This document shows positions 1 through 8,346 of a stretch of DNA of 64,000 nucleotides, in pieces. Each line of letters begins with the position of its first letter. Positions within the stretch are counted from its first letter, which is position 1. The position numbers and the translations under genes are program-made. Source of the DNA: Pyxidicoccus trucidator (GTDB lineage Bacteria > Myxococcota > Myxococcia > Myxococcales > Myxococcaceae). The notes under the pieces are model-generated. The model was not told the DNA's origin. It worked only from the letters and a program-made list of their open reading frames with translations, and searched no databases. Location: contig NZ_JAAIXZ010000005.1 in the NCBI RefSeq assembly GCF_010894435.1, positions 186,001 to 250,000 on the forward strand, in the 5' to 3' direction.

Positions 1-69
1 AAGACCGGCGTGCTCCAGGCGAAGCTGCCCAGGAACGCCAGGAGTACGAACGTCGACATTCTCGACTGA
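1..69 (+). CDS. 3' end of an unidentified gene (partial)
   Basis: The first 22 codons of the window read open in frame 1 and end at a TGA at 67-69. Nearly every codon ends in G or C, as in neighbouring genes, so this looks like the genuine tail of a protein that begins before the window. The C-terminus is basic and then ends in VDILD. Too little remains to assign a family. Confidence 0.55.
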   Translation, partial: KTGVLQAKLPRNARSTNVDILD

Positions 70-89
70 GACAAGAGCGGGTGCGGCTG

Positions 90-132
90 CATGCAGGACC
101 TCCGTGAGGGGATTGCCGCGGCAGCCTGCATG
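90..132. terminator. Inverted repeat downstream of the partial gene
   Basis: CATGCAGG at 90-97 is matched by CCTGCATG at 125-132, an 8-bp perfect stem with a 27-nt loop that starts 20 nt after the stop of the partial gene. It could be a weak terminator or a protein-binding site. There is no T-run. Confidence 0.3.
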
Positions 133-294
133 TCTCAGGGGTTATTCACAACGGGTGATGATTGACTTCTCCGTGAGTAAAGCCCCCCTTTGGAATGACA
201 TGGGGCCGTTGAGCAGCACTCGCGACCCGTCCATTGGACCCGGAAGAGGGTCGCCGCGAGAATGCGCCCCACGCCTCGCGGCGAAGGACCCTCC

Positions 295-2763
295 ATGCCC
301 CACGACCTCTCTTCCCTCATCGAGCTCTCCACCCTCGAAACCCTCGTGAGCACCCAAGGCGTGGACGCGCTGCTCGCCGCCCTGGACACGGCGCTCGCCC
401 AGACGCCCGCCGACGCCCGCGTGCTCATGGAGGCCGGGCCCACCGTGGGCCCCAGGACGCTGCGCGTGCTGCGCAAGGCCGTCGCGCTCGACGCGGACTT
501 CCTGCGCGCCCACCCCGAGGCCCTCTTCCAGTGCCTCTACAACCGGCTGCGCTGGTACGACGCGCCGGACGCCGCGCCGTACTTTGCCACGCAGGGCTCG
601 GCGCCCTGGAGCGACCCGGAGGCGCACCTGTACCAGCTGGCGACCTGGTGGCGCCGGCAGCGCGAGGCCGCCGGTGGCGGCGCGCCCTGGGTGGAGTCGC
701 TGCTGCCCCTGCGAGGCGCCCTGGAGGGCGTGGACGAACTCCTCTGGCACGACGCCCATGTGCTGTGCGCGGCCTTCGACCCGTCAGGTGCGCGGCTGGC
801 CACCGGCTCGTGGTCCGACGGGGACAACGTGCGCGTCTGGGACGTGGCCACGGCACGGAGCCTCCAGGTGATGGCGGGCCACGAGGGTGAGGTGCGGGAC
901 GTTGCCTGGAGCCCGGACGGCAAGCGCCTGGCGTCGGGCTCCCGGGCCCATGACGCGCGCCTCTGGGATGTGGAGACGGGGGCGCAGCTGCATGCGTTCA
1001 CCGGGCAGGAGGGCCAGGTGACGTCGGTGGCCTTCAGCCCCGACGGGAGGCTGCTGGCGGTGGCCAACCTGGGCTGGTGCGTCCACCTGTACGACGTGGC
1101 CTCGGGCCAGAAGGTCCGCACGCTCAAGGGACACCAGCAGTCGGTGCTGAGCGTGCACTTCCATCCCTCCGGCCGCTGGCTGGCCTCGGGCGCCTCGGAC
1201 GACACGGTGCGCGTCTGGGACGTGGCCACGGGCGCGCAGGTGGCGCGGCTGGACTCCAAGATGTCCGTCCGCACGCTGGCCTTCAGTCCGGATGGCGAGT
1301 GGCTCGCGTGGGCGGACCTCGATGACGTCGCCCTGGTGGAGACGCGAGACTGGAAGCGGGTGAGGGGCCTGAAAGGCAACTCGCGCTACTCGCAGCTGCA
1401 CTGGCTGGGAACGTCGCGCCTGGGCCTGCTGGGGTTCGACCGGCTGGAGGTGCTGGAGGTGAAGGAGGGCGCCTCGGTGTGGTCGCGCCCCTATACCTCG
1501 GACGGCCGCGAGCGCGGCGCGGCCTTCTCCCCGGACCTGAAGCACTTCGCGCTGACGGCGGCCGACGGCGGCGTGCTCCTGAGCGCGCTCGATGCGCCCG
1601 TGCCGCCGACCCTCCTGTCCGAGCAGCACCGCGTGAAACACCTGTGGGGCCAGCCGGAGGGCGGCGTCGCCATCGCGAAGCGGTTGGACGCGGCCGTCGC
1701 CATCGACGCCCGGGGCCAGGTGCGGGCGCTGCCCCCCGGCTCCGACGAGTCCGGGCTGCAGCCCTGGCGCTTCAGTCCGGACGGCACCCTGGCCGCGTAC
1801 CCCGTCGTGCGCTTCCATGAGGAGCCACGACGCCGGGCCATCCAGCTGTTCGACGTGGGGCGCCTGTCGCCGGGGAAGGAGCTGTCCGCGCCGACGTTGG
1901 AGGGACGGGACGCGTCGAAGCGGATGACGATGGAGCCGCCCATGGCCTTCTCGCCGGATGGGCAGCTGGTAGCGGGAGTCCTCGAGGTGGGCGTGGTGCG
2001 CGTGTGGCGCGTCGCCGACGGGGGCCTGCTGCACACGCTGCGAGGGCCGCCGCAGCTCGTCACGATGGTGGAGTTCACGCCTGATGGGGTGCATGTCATC
2101 TCGGGCTACGGCGAGGCCTCCCGGCTCATGCTGCACGACGCGAGGACGGGCACGCTCGTGCTCGACACCCAGGCCTTGATGAAGCCCGCGCCGGCCTACG
2201 GGGCGGCGACGCTCGTGCCCCGTATCGCCGTGGGACGGGCCTCGGGGGAGCTCGAGCTCTTCGACCTGCCCGCGGGCTCCCGGCGCGTCCTCCAGGTCTC
2301 CAGGGAGCCGGTCATCGCCGCGCGGCTCTCCGGGGATGGGACGCGGGTGGCGGCCTGTGCGCTGGACGAGGTCGTGCGCCTGTACGACGCGGGCACGGGG
2401 CGGCTCCTTTACGAGGTGCCGCACGCGGCGCTGCCGTTCTCGGTGGCCATGGAGGGAGACCTGCTGGTCACCTGCTCCGATGACCAGACGACGCGCTTCT
2501 TCGACCTCGCCACGGGCGCGCCCCGCGCGGTGCTCCAGGGCAACGCGGAGCCCGAGGAGGTGATGCGCCGCGAGTACTGGGAGGCCCTGGGAGAGGGCCC
2601 CGTCGCCTTCCATCGCCGGAGGAGCCCCGCGCCCATGGCGCACTTCCAGGACACCCTGGAGGAGACCGTCATCCTGCGCGACGGGCTCGTCGTGGCCCGT
2701 GGACGCACCCTCCCGGACTTCCTTTACGTGCTGAAGCTCCACGACGCCCCGGGCGGGGCCTGA
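295..2763 (+). CDS. WD40 repeat protein
   Basis: This is an 822-residue protein. The first ~150 residues are helical and of unknown family; the rest is a series of WD40 blades, seen as recurring AFSPDG/WSPDG turns and endings such as VRVWDVATG, ARLWDVETG and HLYDVASG. Repeats are clear at roughly residues 160-350 and again at 560-800, with a degenerate stretch between, so two propellers are likely. I chose ATG 295 because GAAGGA lies 8 nt upstream; an in-frame ATG at 262 has no such site. No signal peptide is visible, so it is probably a cytoplasmic scaffold. The partner and role are unknown. A hairpin follows the stop. Confidence 0.85.
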   Translation: MPHDLSSLIELSTLETLVSTQGVDALLAALDTALAQTPADARVLMEAGPTVGPRTLRVLRKAVALDADFLRAHPEALFQCLYNRLRWYDAPDAAPYFATQGSAPWSDPEAHLYQLATWWRRQREAAGGGAPWVESLLPLRGALEGVDELLWHDAHVLCAAFDPSGARLATGSWSDGDNVRVWDVATARSLQVMAGHEGEVRDVAWSPDGKRLASGSRAHDARLWDVETGAQLHAFTGQEGQVTSVAFSPDGRLLAVANLGWCVHLYDVASGQKVRTLKGHQQSVLSVHFHPSGRWLASGASDDTVRVWDVATGAQVARLDSKMSVRTLAFSPDGEWLAWADLDDVALVETRDWKRVRGLKGNSRYSQLHWLGTSRLGLLGFDRLEVLEVKEGASVWSRPYTSDGRERGAAFSPDLKHFALTAADGGVLLSALDAPVPPTLLSEQHRVKHLWGQPEGGVAIAKRLDAAVAIDARGQVRALPPGSDESGLQPWRFSPDGTLAAYPVVRFHEEPRRRAIQLFDVGRLSPGKELSAPTLEGRDASKRMTMEPPMAFSPDGQLVAGVLEVGVVRVWRVADGGLLHTLRGPPQLVTMVEFTPDGVHVISGYGEASRLMLHDARTGTLVLDTQALMKPAPAYGAATLVPRIAVGRASGELELFDLPAGSRRVLQVSREPVIAARLSGDGTRVAACALDEVVRLYDAGTGRLLYEVPHAALPFSVAMEGDLLVTCSDDQTTRFFDLATGAPRAVLQGNAEPEEVMRREYWEALGEGPVAFHRRRSPAPMAHFQDTLEETVILRDGLVVARGRTLPDFLYVLKLHDAPGGA

Positions 2764-3221
2764 GGACCGGACAAGGAGCAGGGGCGGTGCCGGTTGGCAC
2801 CGCTTCCACGGTTTCGAGTCGCCGTGGTGCGCCGGTGGTGTCGCGGAGGCTCAGTCGCCTGCTCGCTCTCGGTTCCGTGGAGCGCGAGAGGGGTAGGCGA
2901 CCCGCCTGGCATGCCCCGGGTGGACAGGCGTGCTGCAGGCTCCTCCCTTTCCTGAGAGAGCAGATTTGCGCCTGGAGCGGAGACGCCGCGAAGAACCGAG
3001 GCTGGCGCGGCGAGTGCGGCAGCCGTGGATGGCAGTGCCCGTCCCTCTGTCTCTTGGCGGCGGCTGCCCATCGTTTCCACCTGAGGTGCAAGGGAAGACA
3101 CACATGCCGGGGAAGTCCCGTGCCAGGCAGCCAGGAATAGCGCCAGCAAGATGTGCATGGCCACGGCGGCATGAGTTGCTCCCTCGAAACGCCCGGTGCT
3201 CATCCATCCATGGAGATAGTC
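2764..3221. other. Intergenic stretch without a recognisable gene
   Basis: Apart from the hairpin at 2784-2803, these 458 bases hold only short open frames on both strands, with no family resemblance or convincing ribosome-binding site. The 3' part presumably carries the promoter of the lectin gene. Confidence 0.5.
2784..2803 (+). terminator. Hairpin terminator after the WD40 gene
   Basis: GCGGTGCC at 2784-2791 pairs perfectly with GGCACCGC at 2796-2803 around a 4-nt GGTT loop, 21 nt after the WD40 stop codon. It is followed by a pyrimidine-rich but not T-rich stretch. Confidence 0.55.
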
Positions 3222-3704
3222 ATGAGACGTTCGATGCAGGCTCTGCTGTGGGCCGTTCCCTTGTGCTTCTTCGCGTCATTCGCGGCGGAGGCGCGTTCGC
3301 TCAAGACCGGAAACTCCCAATACTGCATCGGCGTCAATCACGCGAGTGAGGTTGCCGGCGCGAACATCAAACAATTCAGGTGTGATAACAGAGCAAATCA
3401 AGGGTGGTCCCAAGAGGACAAAGGGTCGGGTTATTTCAGGTTGAGGAATAACGCGTCCAGTCTGTGCATGGGAGTGAATGAGGCGAGCAAGAAACCCGGC
3501 GCGAACCTTAAGCAGTTCGAGTGCGACAATAATGCTAATCAGCAATGGAAGTTCGACAGGTGCCCTGACGGGAGTGGCCAGTGCCTGGTGAACAAGAAGA
3601 GTGGGCTCTGTGCCACCGCCGACCCCGTGGCGCACGATGTCCAGCTGGAACAAGAGGAATGTACCGGTGGGCCGGCTCAGGTCTGGCAAGACCTGGACAG
3701 ATAG
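3222..3704 (+). CDS. Secreted ricin-type beta-trefoil lectin
   Basis: This 160-residue protein has a signal peptide (MRRSMQALLWAVPLCFFASF, cleavage near AEA). A ricin-type carbohydrate-binding trefoil follows. Two clear subdomains share the pattern CxGVNxAS...GANxKQFxCDNxANQxW, and a third, more divergent one ends in GPAQVWQ. ATG 3222 is preferred over ATG 3210 because GGAG lies 6 nt before it. There is no catalytic domain, so it is a stand-alone lectin, presumably binding extracellular glycans. Codons such as AAA, CAA, AAT and AGA are common here and rare in the neighbours, and the GC content is visibly lower, suggesting fairly recent acquisition. Confidence 0.85.
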   Translation: MRRSMQALLWAVPLCFFASFAAEARSLKTGNSQYCIGVNHASEVAGANIKQFRCDNRANQGWSQEDKGSGYFRLRNNASSLCMGVNEASKKPGANLKQFECDNNANQQWKFDRCPDGSGQCLVNKKSGLCATADPVAHDVQLEQEECTGGPAQVWQDLDR

Positions 3705-3871
3705 CCCGGCTCACCGAGCTCACCAGCCGCATCGTATCCGTCGTATGCTCCCACGACGGGGACCACGCCGCATTTGCGCGATTCCCTCGCCGCCGTGCGC
3801 GAAACCCTCAAGAAACCGCTCTCCAGGGGTCCTAGGGTAGCCTTCCGAGCGGCTCGGAGGGAGGGCCCCAC

Positions 3872-4807
3872 ATGCGGCGCATTCGTGTCATCGACAGCCA
3901 TACCGGCGGCGAGCCCACTCGCGTCGTCACCGACGGGGGACCGGAGCTGGGAGCGGGCGACATGGCGACCCTGCGCGAGCGCTTCCGGGAGCGGTTCGAC
4001 GCCTTTCGCAAGGCCATCGTCTGCGAGCCTCGCGGCTCGGACGTCATGGTGGGCGCGCTGCTGTGCCCTCCCACCCATCCCTCCAGCGTCGCGGGCGTCA
4101 TCTTCTTCAACAACGTCGGCTACCTGGGCATGTGCGGCCACGGCACCATCGGCGTGGTGAAGACGCTGGAGTACCTGGGCCGCATCACGCCCGGAGTCCA
4201 CGCGCTGGAGACTCCCGTGGGCGTGGTCCGGGCCACGCTGCACCCGGATGGGCGTGTGAGCATCGCCAACGTGCCCAGTCACCGGCTAGCCCACGACGTG
4301 GCCCTCTCCGTCCCCGGCCACGGCGAGGTGCGCGGAGACATCGCCTGGGGTGGCAACTGGTTCTTCCTCTCCCGGGCACACCACCTGCCCCTGGAGCCGC
4401 GACACATCCCCGCGCTCACCACGTACACGTCCGCCATCAAGCACGCGCTGGCGGTCCAGGGCCTCACCGGCACCGGCGGCGCGGAGGTGGACCATGTGGA
4501 GCTGTACGCGCCCTCGCCCACGCCCGGCGTGGATGCTCGCAACTTCGTCCTGTGCCCGGGGCTCGCCTATGACCGCTCGCCCTGCGGCACCGGAACGAGC
4601 GCCAAGCTCGCCTGTCTCGCCGCGGAGGGCGCGCTCGCTGAAGGCGCGACGTGGGTGCAGGAGAGCATCATCGGCAGCCGCTTCGAGGCGCGCTACGTGC
4701 GCGACGGAGACCACATCCTGCCCACCATCACCGGCACGGCGTCGGTGAACGCGGAGGCCACGCTGCTCGTCGACGACTCGGACCCCTTCGCCTGGGGCAT
4801 CGGATGA
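3872..4807 (+). CDS. 4-hydroxyproline 2-epimerase (proline racemase family)
   Basis: This 311-residue cytosolic enzyme would epimerise trans-4-hydroxy-L-proline to cis-4-hydroxy-D-proline, the first step of hydroxyproline breakdown. Both catalytic cysteines of the family are present: Cys88 in MCGHGT and Cys238 in [10 protein letters not shown], with Asp234 nearby. The second Cys argues against the related trans-3-hydroxyproline dehydratases, which have Thr there. GGAGGGAGG precedes ATG 3872. It is the first gene of a six-gene operon and its stop overlaps the next start (ATGA). True proline racemase is the alternative on sequence alone; the downstream genes decide for hydroxyproline. Confidence 0.93.
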   Translation: MRRIRVIDSHTGGEPTRVVTDGGPELGAGDMATLRERFRERFDAFRKAIVCEPRGSDVMVGALLCPPTHPSSVAGVIFFNNVGYLGMCGHGTIGVVKTLEYLGRITPGVHALETPVGVVRATLHPDGRVSIANVPSHRLAHDVALSVPGHGEVRGDIAWGGNWFFLSRAHHLPLEPRHIPALTTYTSAIKHALAVQGLTGTGGAEVDHVELYAPSPTPGVDARNFVLCPGLAYDRSPCGTGTSAKLACLAAEGALAEGATWVQESIIGSRFEARYVRDGDHILPTITGTASVNAEATLLVDDSDPFAWGIG

Positions 4808-5922
4808 GCGCCGTCGACTGCGTCATCGTCGGCGGTGGCATTGTCGGCGCGGCGCTCGCGGACGTGCTGTGCGCGGAGGGGATGTCCGTGGCGCTGGTGG
4901 AGGCCCGCTCCATTGGCGCGGGGACCACCGCCTGCGGCATGGGCCACCTGGTGGCCATGGACGACAACGCGCCGGAGCTCGCGCTCACGGCCTGGTCCGT
5001 GGCGCTCTGGCGCGAGCTGCGGGACGAGCTGCCGATGGCCGTCGAGTACGACGCGTGCGGAACGCTCTGGCTCGCCACGGACGAGGAGGAGCTGGCCGCC
5101 ATCGCCGCGAAGGTCGCGAGCTACCGTGGCGCGGGCGTGCGCGCCGAGGTGCTGGACGCCGCCGCGCTCCGTGAGGCGGAGCCCGCGCTCACTCCCAACC
5201 TCGTCGGCGCGCTGCGGGTTCCGGACGATGCCGTGGTGTACCCGCCGCTCGCCGCGCTCCACTTCGCGCGCCGCGCTCAGCAGCGTGGCGCCCGGCTCAT
5301 GCCCGGCTGCCCCGTGGCCGCCCTGCGCCCCGACGGCGTGGTGCTGGAGAACGGCGAGGTCCTGGCCGCGGGACACGTCGTGCTCGCGGCGGGCGTGGCC
5401 AGCCCCCGGCTCTGCCCGGACCTGCCCATCTCCCCTCGCAAGGGACACCTGCTCATCACCCGGCGGGGTGCGCCGGTGGTGCGCCACCAGCTCGTGGAGC
5501 TGGGCTATCTCAAGAGCGCGCATGGCTCGGACGGCGCGTCGGTCGCCTTCAACGCCCAGCCGCGAGTCACCGGGCAGCTCCTGCTGGGCTCCTCGCGCCA
5601 GCCGGGCGTGGGGAGCGGCCAGGTCGAGCCCGCCATCCTGGAGCGCATGCTGAAGCGCGCCGCCGACTTCCTGCCGGGGCTGGATGCGCTGCAAGCCCTG
5701 CGCGTCTGGACGGGGCTGCGCCCGGCCACTCCGGATGGCCTGCCGCTGCTCGGTCCCCATCCCCGGAAGCCCTGGCTGTGGCTCGCCTGCGGACACGAGG
5801 GGCTCGGCATCACCACCGCCACCGGCAGCGCGCGGCTGGTGGCGGACCAACTGCTCGGCCGCGCCAGCGCCATCGACGCCCGGCCCTATGCGCCCTCGCG
5901 CTTCGAGGCCCTCCATGCCTGA
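4804..5922 (+). CDS. FAD-dependent oxidoreductase, D-hydroxyproline dehydrogenase subunit (DAO/HcnC-like)
   Basis: A 372-residue DAO-type flavoprotein. The N-terminal Rossmann motif [13 protein letters not shown] sits at residues 6-18, and the C-terminus holds the family's [11 protein letters not shown] and [15 protein letters not shown] elements. With the next two genes it forms a heteromeric set like the hydrogen-cyanide-synthase/opine-oxidase type enzymes. In this setting it most likely oxidises cis-4-hydroxy-D-proline to the pyrroline carboxylate. The start codon overlaps the epimerase stop (ATGA), showing translational coupling. The electron acceptor is not visible from the sequence. Confidence 0.88.
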   Translation: MSAVDCVIVGGGIVGAALADVLCAEGMSVALVEARSIGAGTTACGMGHLVAMDDNAPELALTAWSVALWRELRDELPMAVEYDACGTLWLATDEEELAAIAAKVASYRGAGVRAEVLDAAALREAEPALTPNLVGALRVPDDAVVYPPLAALHFARRAQQRGARLMPGCPVAALRPDGVVLENGEVLAAGHVVLAAGVASPRLCPDLPISPRKGHLLITRRGAPVVRHQLVELGYLKSAHGSDGASVAFNAQPRVTGQLLLGSSRQPGVGSGQVEPAILERMLKRAADFLPGLDALQALRVWTGLRPATPDGLPLLGPHPRKPWLWLACGHEGLGITTATGSARLVADQLLGRASAIDARPYAPSRFEALHA

Positions 5923-6175
5923 GCCCCGGGTGAAGGCCATCACCCTGCGCATCAACGGGCGCGCCTTCACGGTACCCGCGGGCACCTCGGTGGCGGCGGC
6001 GCTCGCCCTGGCCGGAGATTTCATCAGCCGGAGCGACCTGGCGGGGCGCCCGCGCGGGCCGTCCTGCGGCATGGGCGTCTGCTTCGAGTGCCGCGCCACC
6101 GTGGACGGTGTGCCCGAAGTGCTGACGTGCCTCACGCCCTGCCGAGAGGACCTGGAGGTGGTCACCGATGCGTGA
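5915..6175 (+). CDS. Small (2Fe-2S) ferredoxin-like subunit of D-hydroxyproline dehydrogenase (HcnA-like)
   Basis: An 86-residue protein with the plant-type [2Fe-2S] pattern of HcnA-like gamma subunits: SCGMGVCFECRA near residues 49-60 and CLTPC near residue 74. It carries no other domain. It overlaps the flavoprotein gene before it by 8 nt and the larger flavoprotein after it by 8 nt, so the three are probably made in fixed ratio as one complex. Its likely role is electron transfer between the flavin subunits. Confidence 0.9.
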   Translation: MPEPRVKAITLRINGRAFTVPAGTSVAAALALAGDFISRSDLAGRPRGPSCGMGVCFECRATVDGVPEVLTCLTPCREDLEVVTDA

Positions 6176-7445
6176 GGCGTGCGACCTCGTCGTCATCGGC
6201 GCGGGGCCGGGCGGGCTCGCGGCCGCGTGCCGGGCGGCCGAGGCGGGACTGGACGTGCTCGTCCTGGACGCGCAGCCGGAGCCCGGTGGGCAGGTCTGGC
6301 GCGGCGAGGCACGGAAGGGCACGAACCGGCTCGCCCGCCGCTGGCTGTCGCGCTTCGCGGCCTCCGGCGCGCGCTTCCGCCCCGGAGCGCGCGTCGTCGC
6401 CGCCCCCGAGCCGGGGCTGCTCCTCGTCGAGGAGGGAGCGTCCTCGCTCGCGGTGCGCTATGACAGGCTGGTGCTCGCCACGGGCGCGCGGGAGCGCTTC
6501 CTGCCCTTCCCCGGCTGGACGTTGCCGGGAGTGCTGGGCGTCAGCGGCCTGCAGGTGCTCGTCAAGGACGGCCTTCCCATCCGCGACCGGCGCGTGGTGC
6601 TGGCCGGCACCGGCCCCCTGTTGCTCGCCGCCGCCGCGACGATTCATGCCCACGGAGGCGAAGTCCTGCTCATCGCCGAGCAGGCCCCCGCCGCGCGTCA
6701 CTGGGGCTTCGCCCTCCAGCTCTGGCGCTACCCGGACAAGCTGCTCCAGGGCGCGGTGCTGTCGGCGGGGCTCGCGGGCGTGCGCACGGCCACGGAGTCC
6801 TGGGTCCTGGAGGCTCGCGGCGAGCGCCGGCTCGAAAGCGTCCGGATGTCCGTGGGCGGCCGCGAAGAGGAGCTCGCGTGTGACTACCTGGGCGCGGCCT
6901 GGGGGCTCGTGCCCAACCTGGAGCTGGCGCGGCTGCTGGGCTGCGAGGTGTCGCGTGGCGCGGTAGTCGTGGACGACCGGATGGAGACACGCGTGCCGCG
7001 CGTGCACGCCGTGGGCGAGGTGCTCGGCATCGGCGGGGTGGACCAGGCCCTCGTCACCGGAGAAATGGCCGGCCTCGCCGCGTCCGAGCAACCCGTCCCG
7101 GACGCGCTGGTGAGCGCCTGGCGGCGCGTGCGCGTCTTCGCTGAAGCGCTGGCCCGGCACGATGCCCCGCGCCCCGAGCTGAGCCGGCTCGCCACGCCAC
7201 AGACGCTGCTGTGTCGCTGCGAGGACGTGCCGCTCTCCGCGCTGGAGGGCTGCCAGAATTTGCGCGAGGCCCGGCTGTACGCGCGGCTGGGCATGGGCGC
7301 CTGCCAGGGCCGCACCTGCGGCGCCGCGGCGGAGGCCCTCTTCGGCTGGTCCGCCGAGGACGTGCGCCCGCCCTGTCTGCCCGCGCGCATCGGCAGCCTC
7401 CGCCTTCCTCCTGAACCCCCACCCACCCCGAAGAGAGCGTCATGA
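6168..7445 (+). CDS. NAD(P)/FAD-dependent oxidoreductase, D-hydroxyproline dehydrogenase subunit (HcnB-like)
   Basis: A 425-residue flavoprotein. The first dinucleotide-binding motif VIGAGPGGLAAACRAAEAG is near residue 6, a second one (VVLAGTGPLLLAAAA) near residue 145. Four C-terminal cysteines (C349, C351, C379, C384, in CRCED and ACQGRTCG) are typical of the [2Fe-2S] BFD-like tail of HcnB/opine-oxidase alpha subunits. It starts inside the end of the ferredoxin-like gene and its stop overlaps the next start (ATGA). It is inferred to be the large subunit of the D-hydroxyproline dehydrogenase. Confidence 0.9.
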   Translation: MREACDLVVIGAGPGGLAAACRAAEAGLDVLVLDAQPEPGGQVWRGEARKGTNRLARRWLSRFAASGARFRPGARVVAAPEPGLLLVEEGASSLAVRYDRLVLATGARERFLPFPGWTLPGVLGVSGLQVLVKDGLPIRDRRVVLAGTGPLLLAAAATIHAHGGEVLLIAEQAPAARHWGFALQLWRYPDKLLQGAVLSAGLAGVRTATESWVLEARGERRLESVRMSVGGREEELACDYLGAAWGLVPNLELARLLGCEVSRGAVVVDDRMETRVPRVHAVGEVLGIGGVDQALVTGEMAGLAASEQPVPDALVSAWRRVRVFAEALARHDAPRPELSRLATPQTLLCRCEDVPLSALEGCQNLREARLYARLGMGACQGRTCGAAAEALFGWSAEDVRPPCLPARIGSLRLPPEPPPTPKRAS

Positions 7446-8332
7446 GCCCCTGGACTGGTGTCCTTCCCGCCATCACCACCCCCTTCAACGCGGACCTGTC
7501 CGTCGACCATGGCGCGGTGCGCGCACACGTGCGCTGGCTCGTGTCGCGGGGCTGTACCGGCATCATCCCCTGCGGCTCGCTGGGCGAGGGCGCGACGCTG
7601 AGCTTCGAAGAGAAGGTCGCGCTGATGCGCACCTGCACGGAGGCGGTGACGGCCCCCGTCGTCCCGGGCATCGCCGCCCTCTCCACCGTGGAGGCCGTGC
7701 GGCTGGCGAAGGCCGCCGAGGACGCGGGCTGCGCGGGGCTGATGGTGCTGCCGCCGTATGTCTATTCCAGCGACTGGCGCGAGATGAAGGCCCACGTGGC
7801 GGCCGTCCTCCGCGCCACGAAGCTGCCGTGCCTGCTCTACAACAACCCCGTGGCCTACCGGACGGACTTCACCCCGGCGCACCTGGCCGAGCTGGCCGCC
7901 GAGTTCGACAACGCCTCCGCCGTGAAGGAGTCCTCCACCGATGCCCGGCGCGTCACCGGCATCCGCGCCCTGCTCGGAGACAGGCTCACCCTGGGCGTGG
8001 GCGTGGATGACTGCCTGGTCGAGGGCGTGGAGGCGGGCGCGCGCTTCTGGGTCGCGGGGCTGGTGAATGCCTTCCCGGACGAATCGGTTCGCCTGTTCGA
8101 GCTGGCCATGGCCGGAAAGAAGGACGCCGCCTTCGCGCTGTACCGCTGGTTCCTGCCGCTGCTGCGGCTGGACACCGTGACGAAGTTCGTCCAGCTCATC
8201 AAGCTGGTGCAGCAGGAAGTGGGCTGGGGACACGAGCGCGTCCGCGGCCCCCGGCTGGAGCTGGCCGGCGCCGAGCGCGAGGAGTGCCTGCGCGTGCTGC
8301 GAGAGGCGCTGGCGAACCGGCCGAACCTGTAA
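7442..8332 (+). CDS. DHDPS-family 1-pyrroline-4-hydroxy-2-carboxylate deaminase
   Basis: This 296-residue protein is a class I aldolase-fold (DapA family) enzyme. The GSLGEGATLS loop is at residues 45-54, the catalytic Tyr133 lies in LYNNPVAY and the Schiff-base Lys162 in VKESS. In hydroxyproline catabolism this family converts 1-pyrroline-4-hydroxy-2-carboxylate to 2-oxoglutarate semialdehyde plus ammonia. The place in the operon, between the dehydrogenase and a semialdehyde dehydrogenase, fits exactly that step. Dihydrodipicolinate synthase or another keto-acid lyase is the sequence-only alternative. Confidence 0.9.
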   Translation: MSPWTGVLPAITTPFNADLSVDHGAVRAHVRWLVSRGCTGIIPCGSLGEGATLSFEEKVALMRTCTEAVTAPVVPGIAALSTVEAVRLAKAAEDAGCAGLMVLPPYVYSSDWREMKAHVAAVLRATKLPCLLYNNPVAYRTDFTPAHLAELAAEFDNASAVKESSTDARRVTGIRALLGDRLTLGVGVDDCLVEGVEAGARFWVAGLVNAFPDESVRLFELAMAGKKDAAFALYRWFLPLLRLDTVTKFVQLIKLVQQEVGWGHERVRGPRLELAGAEREECLRVLREALANRPNL

Positions 8333-8346
8333 GCGAGGACCCGCGC

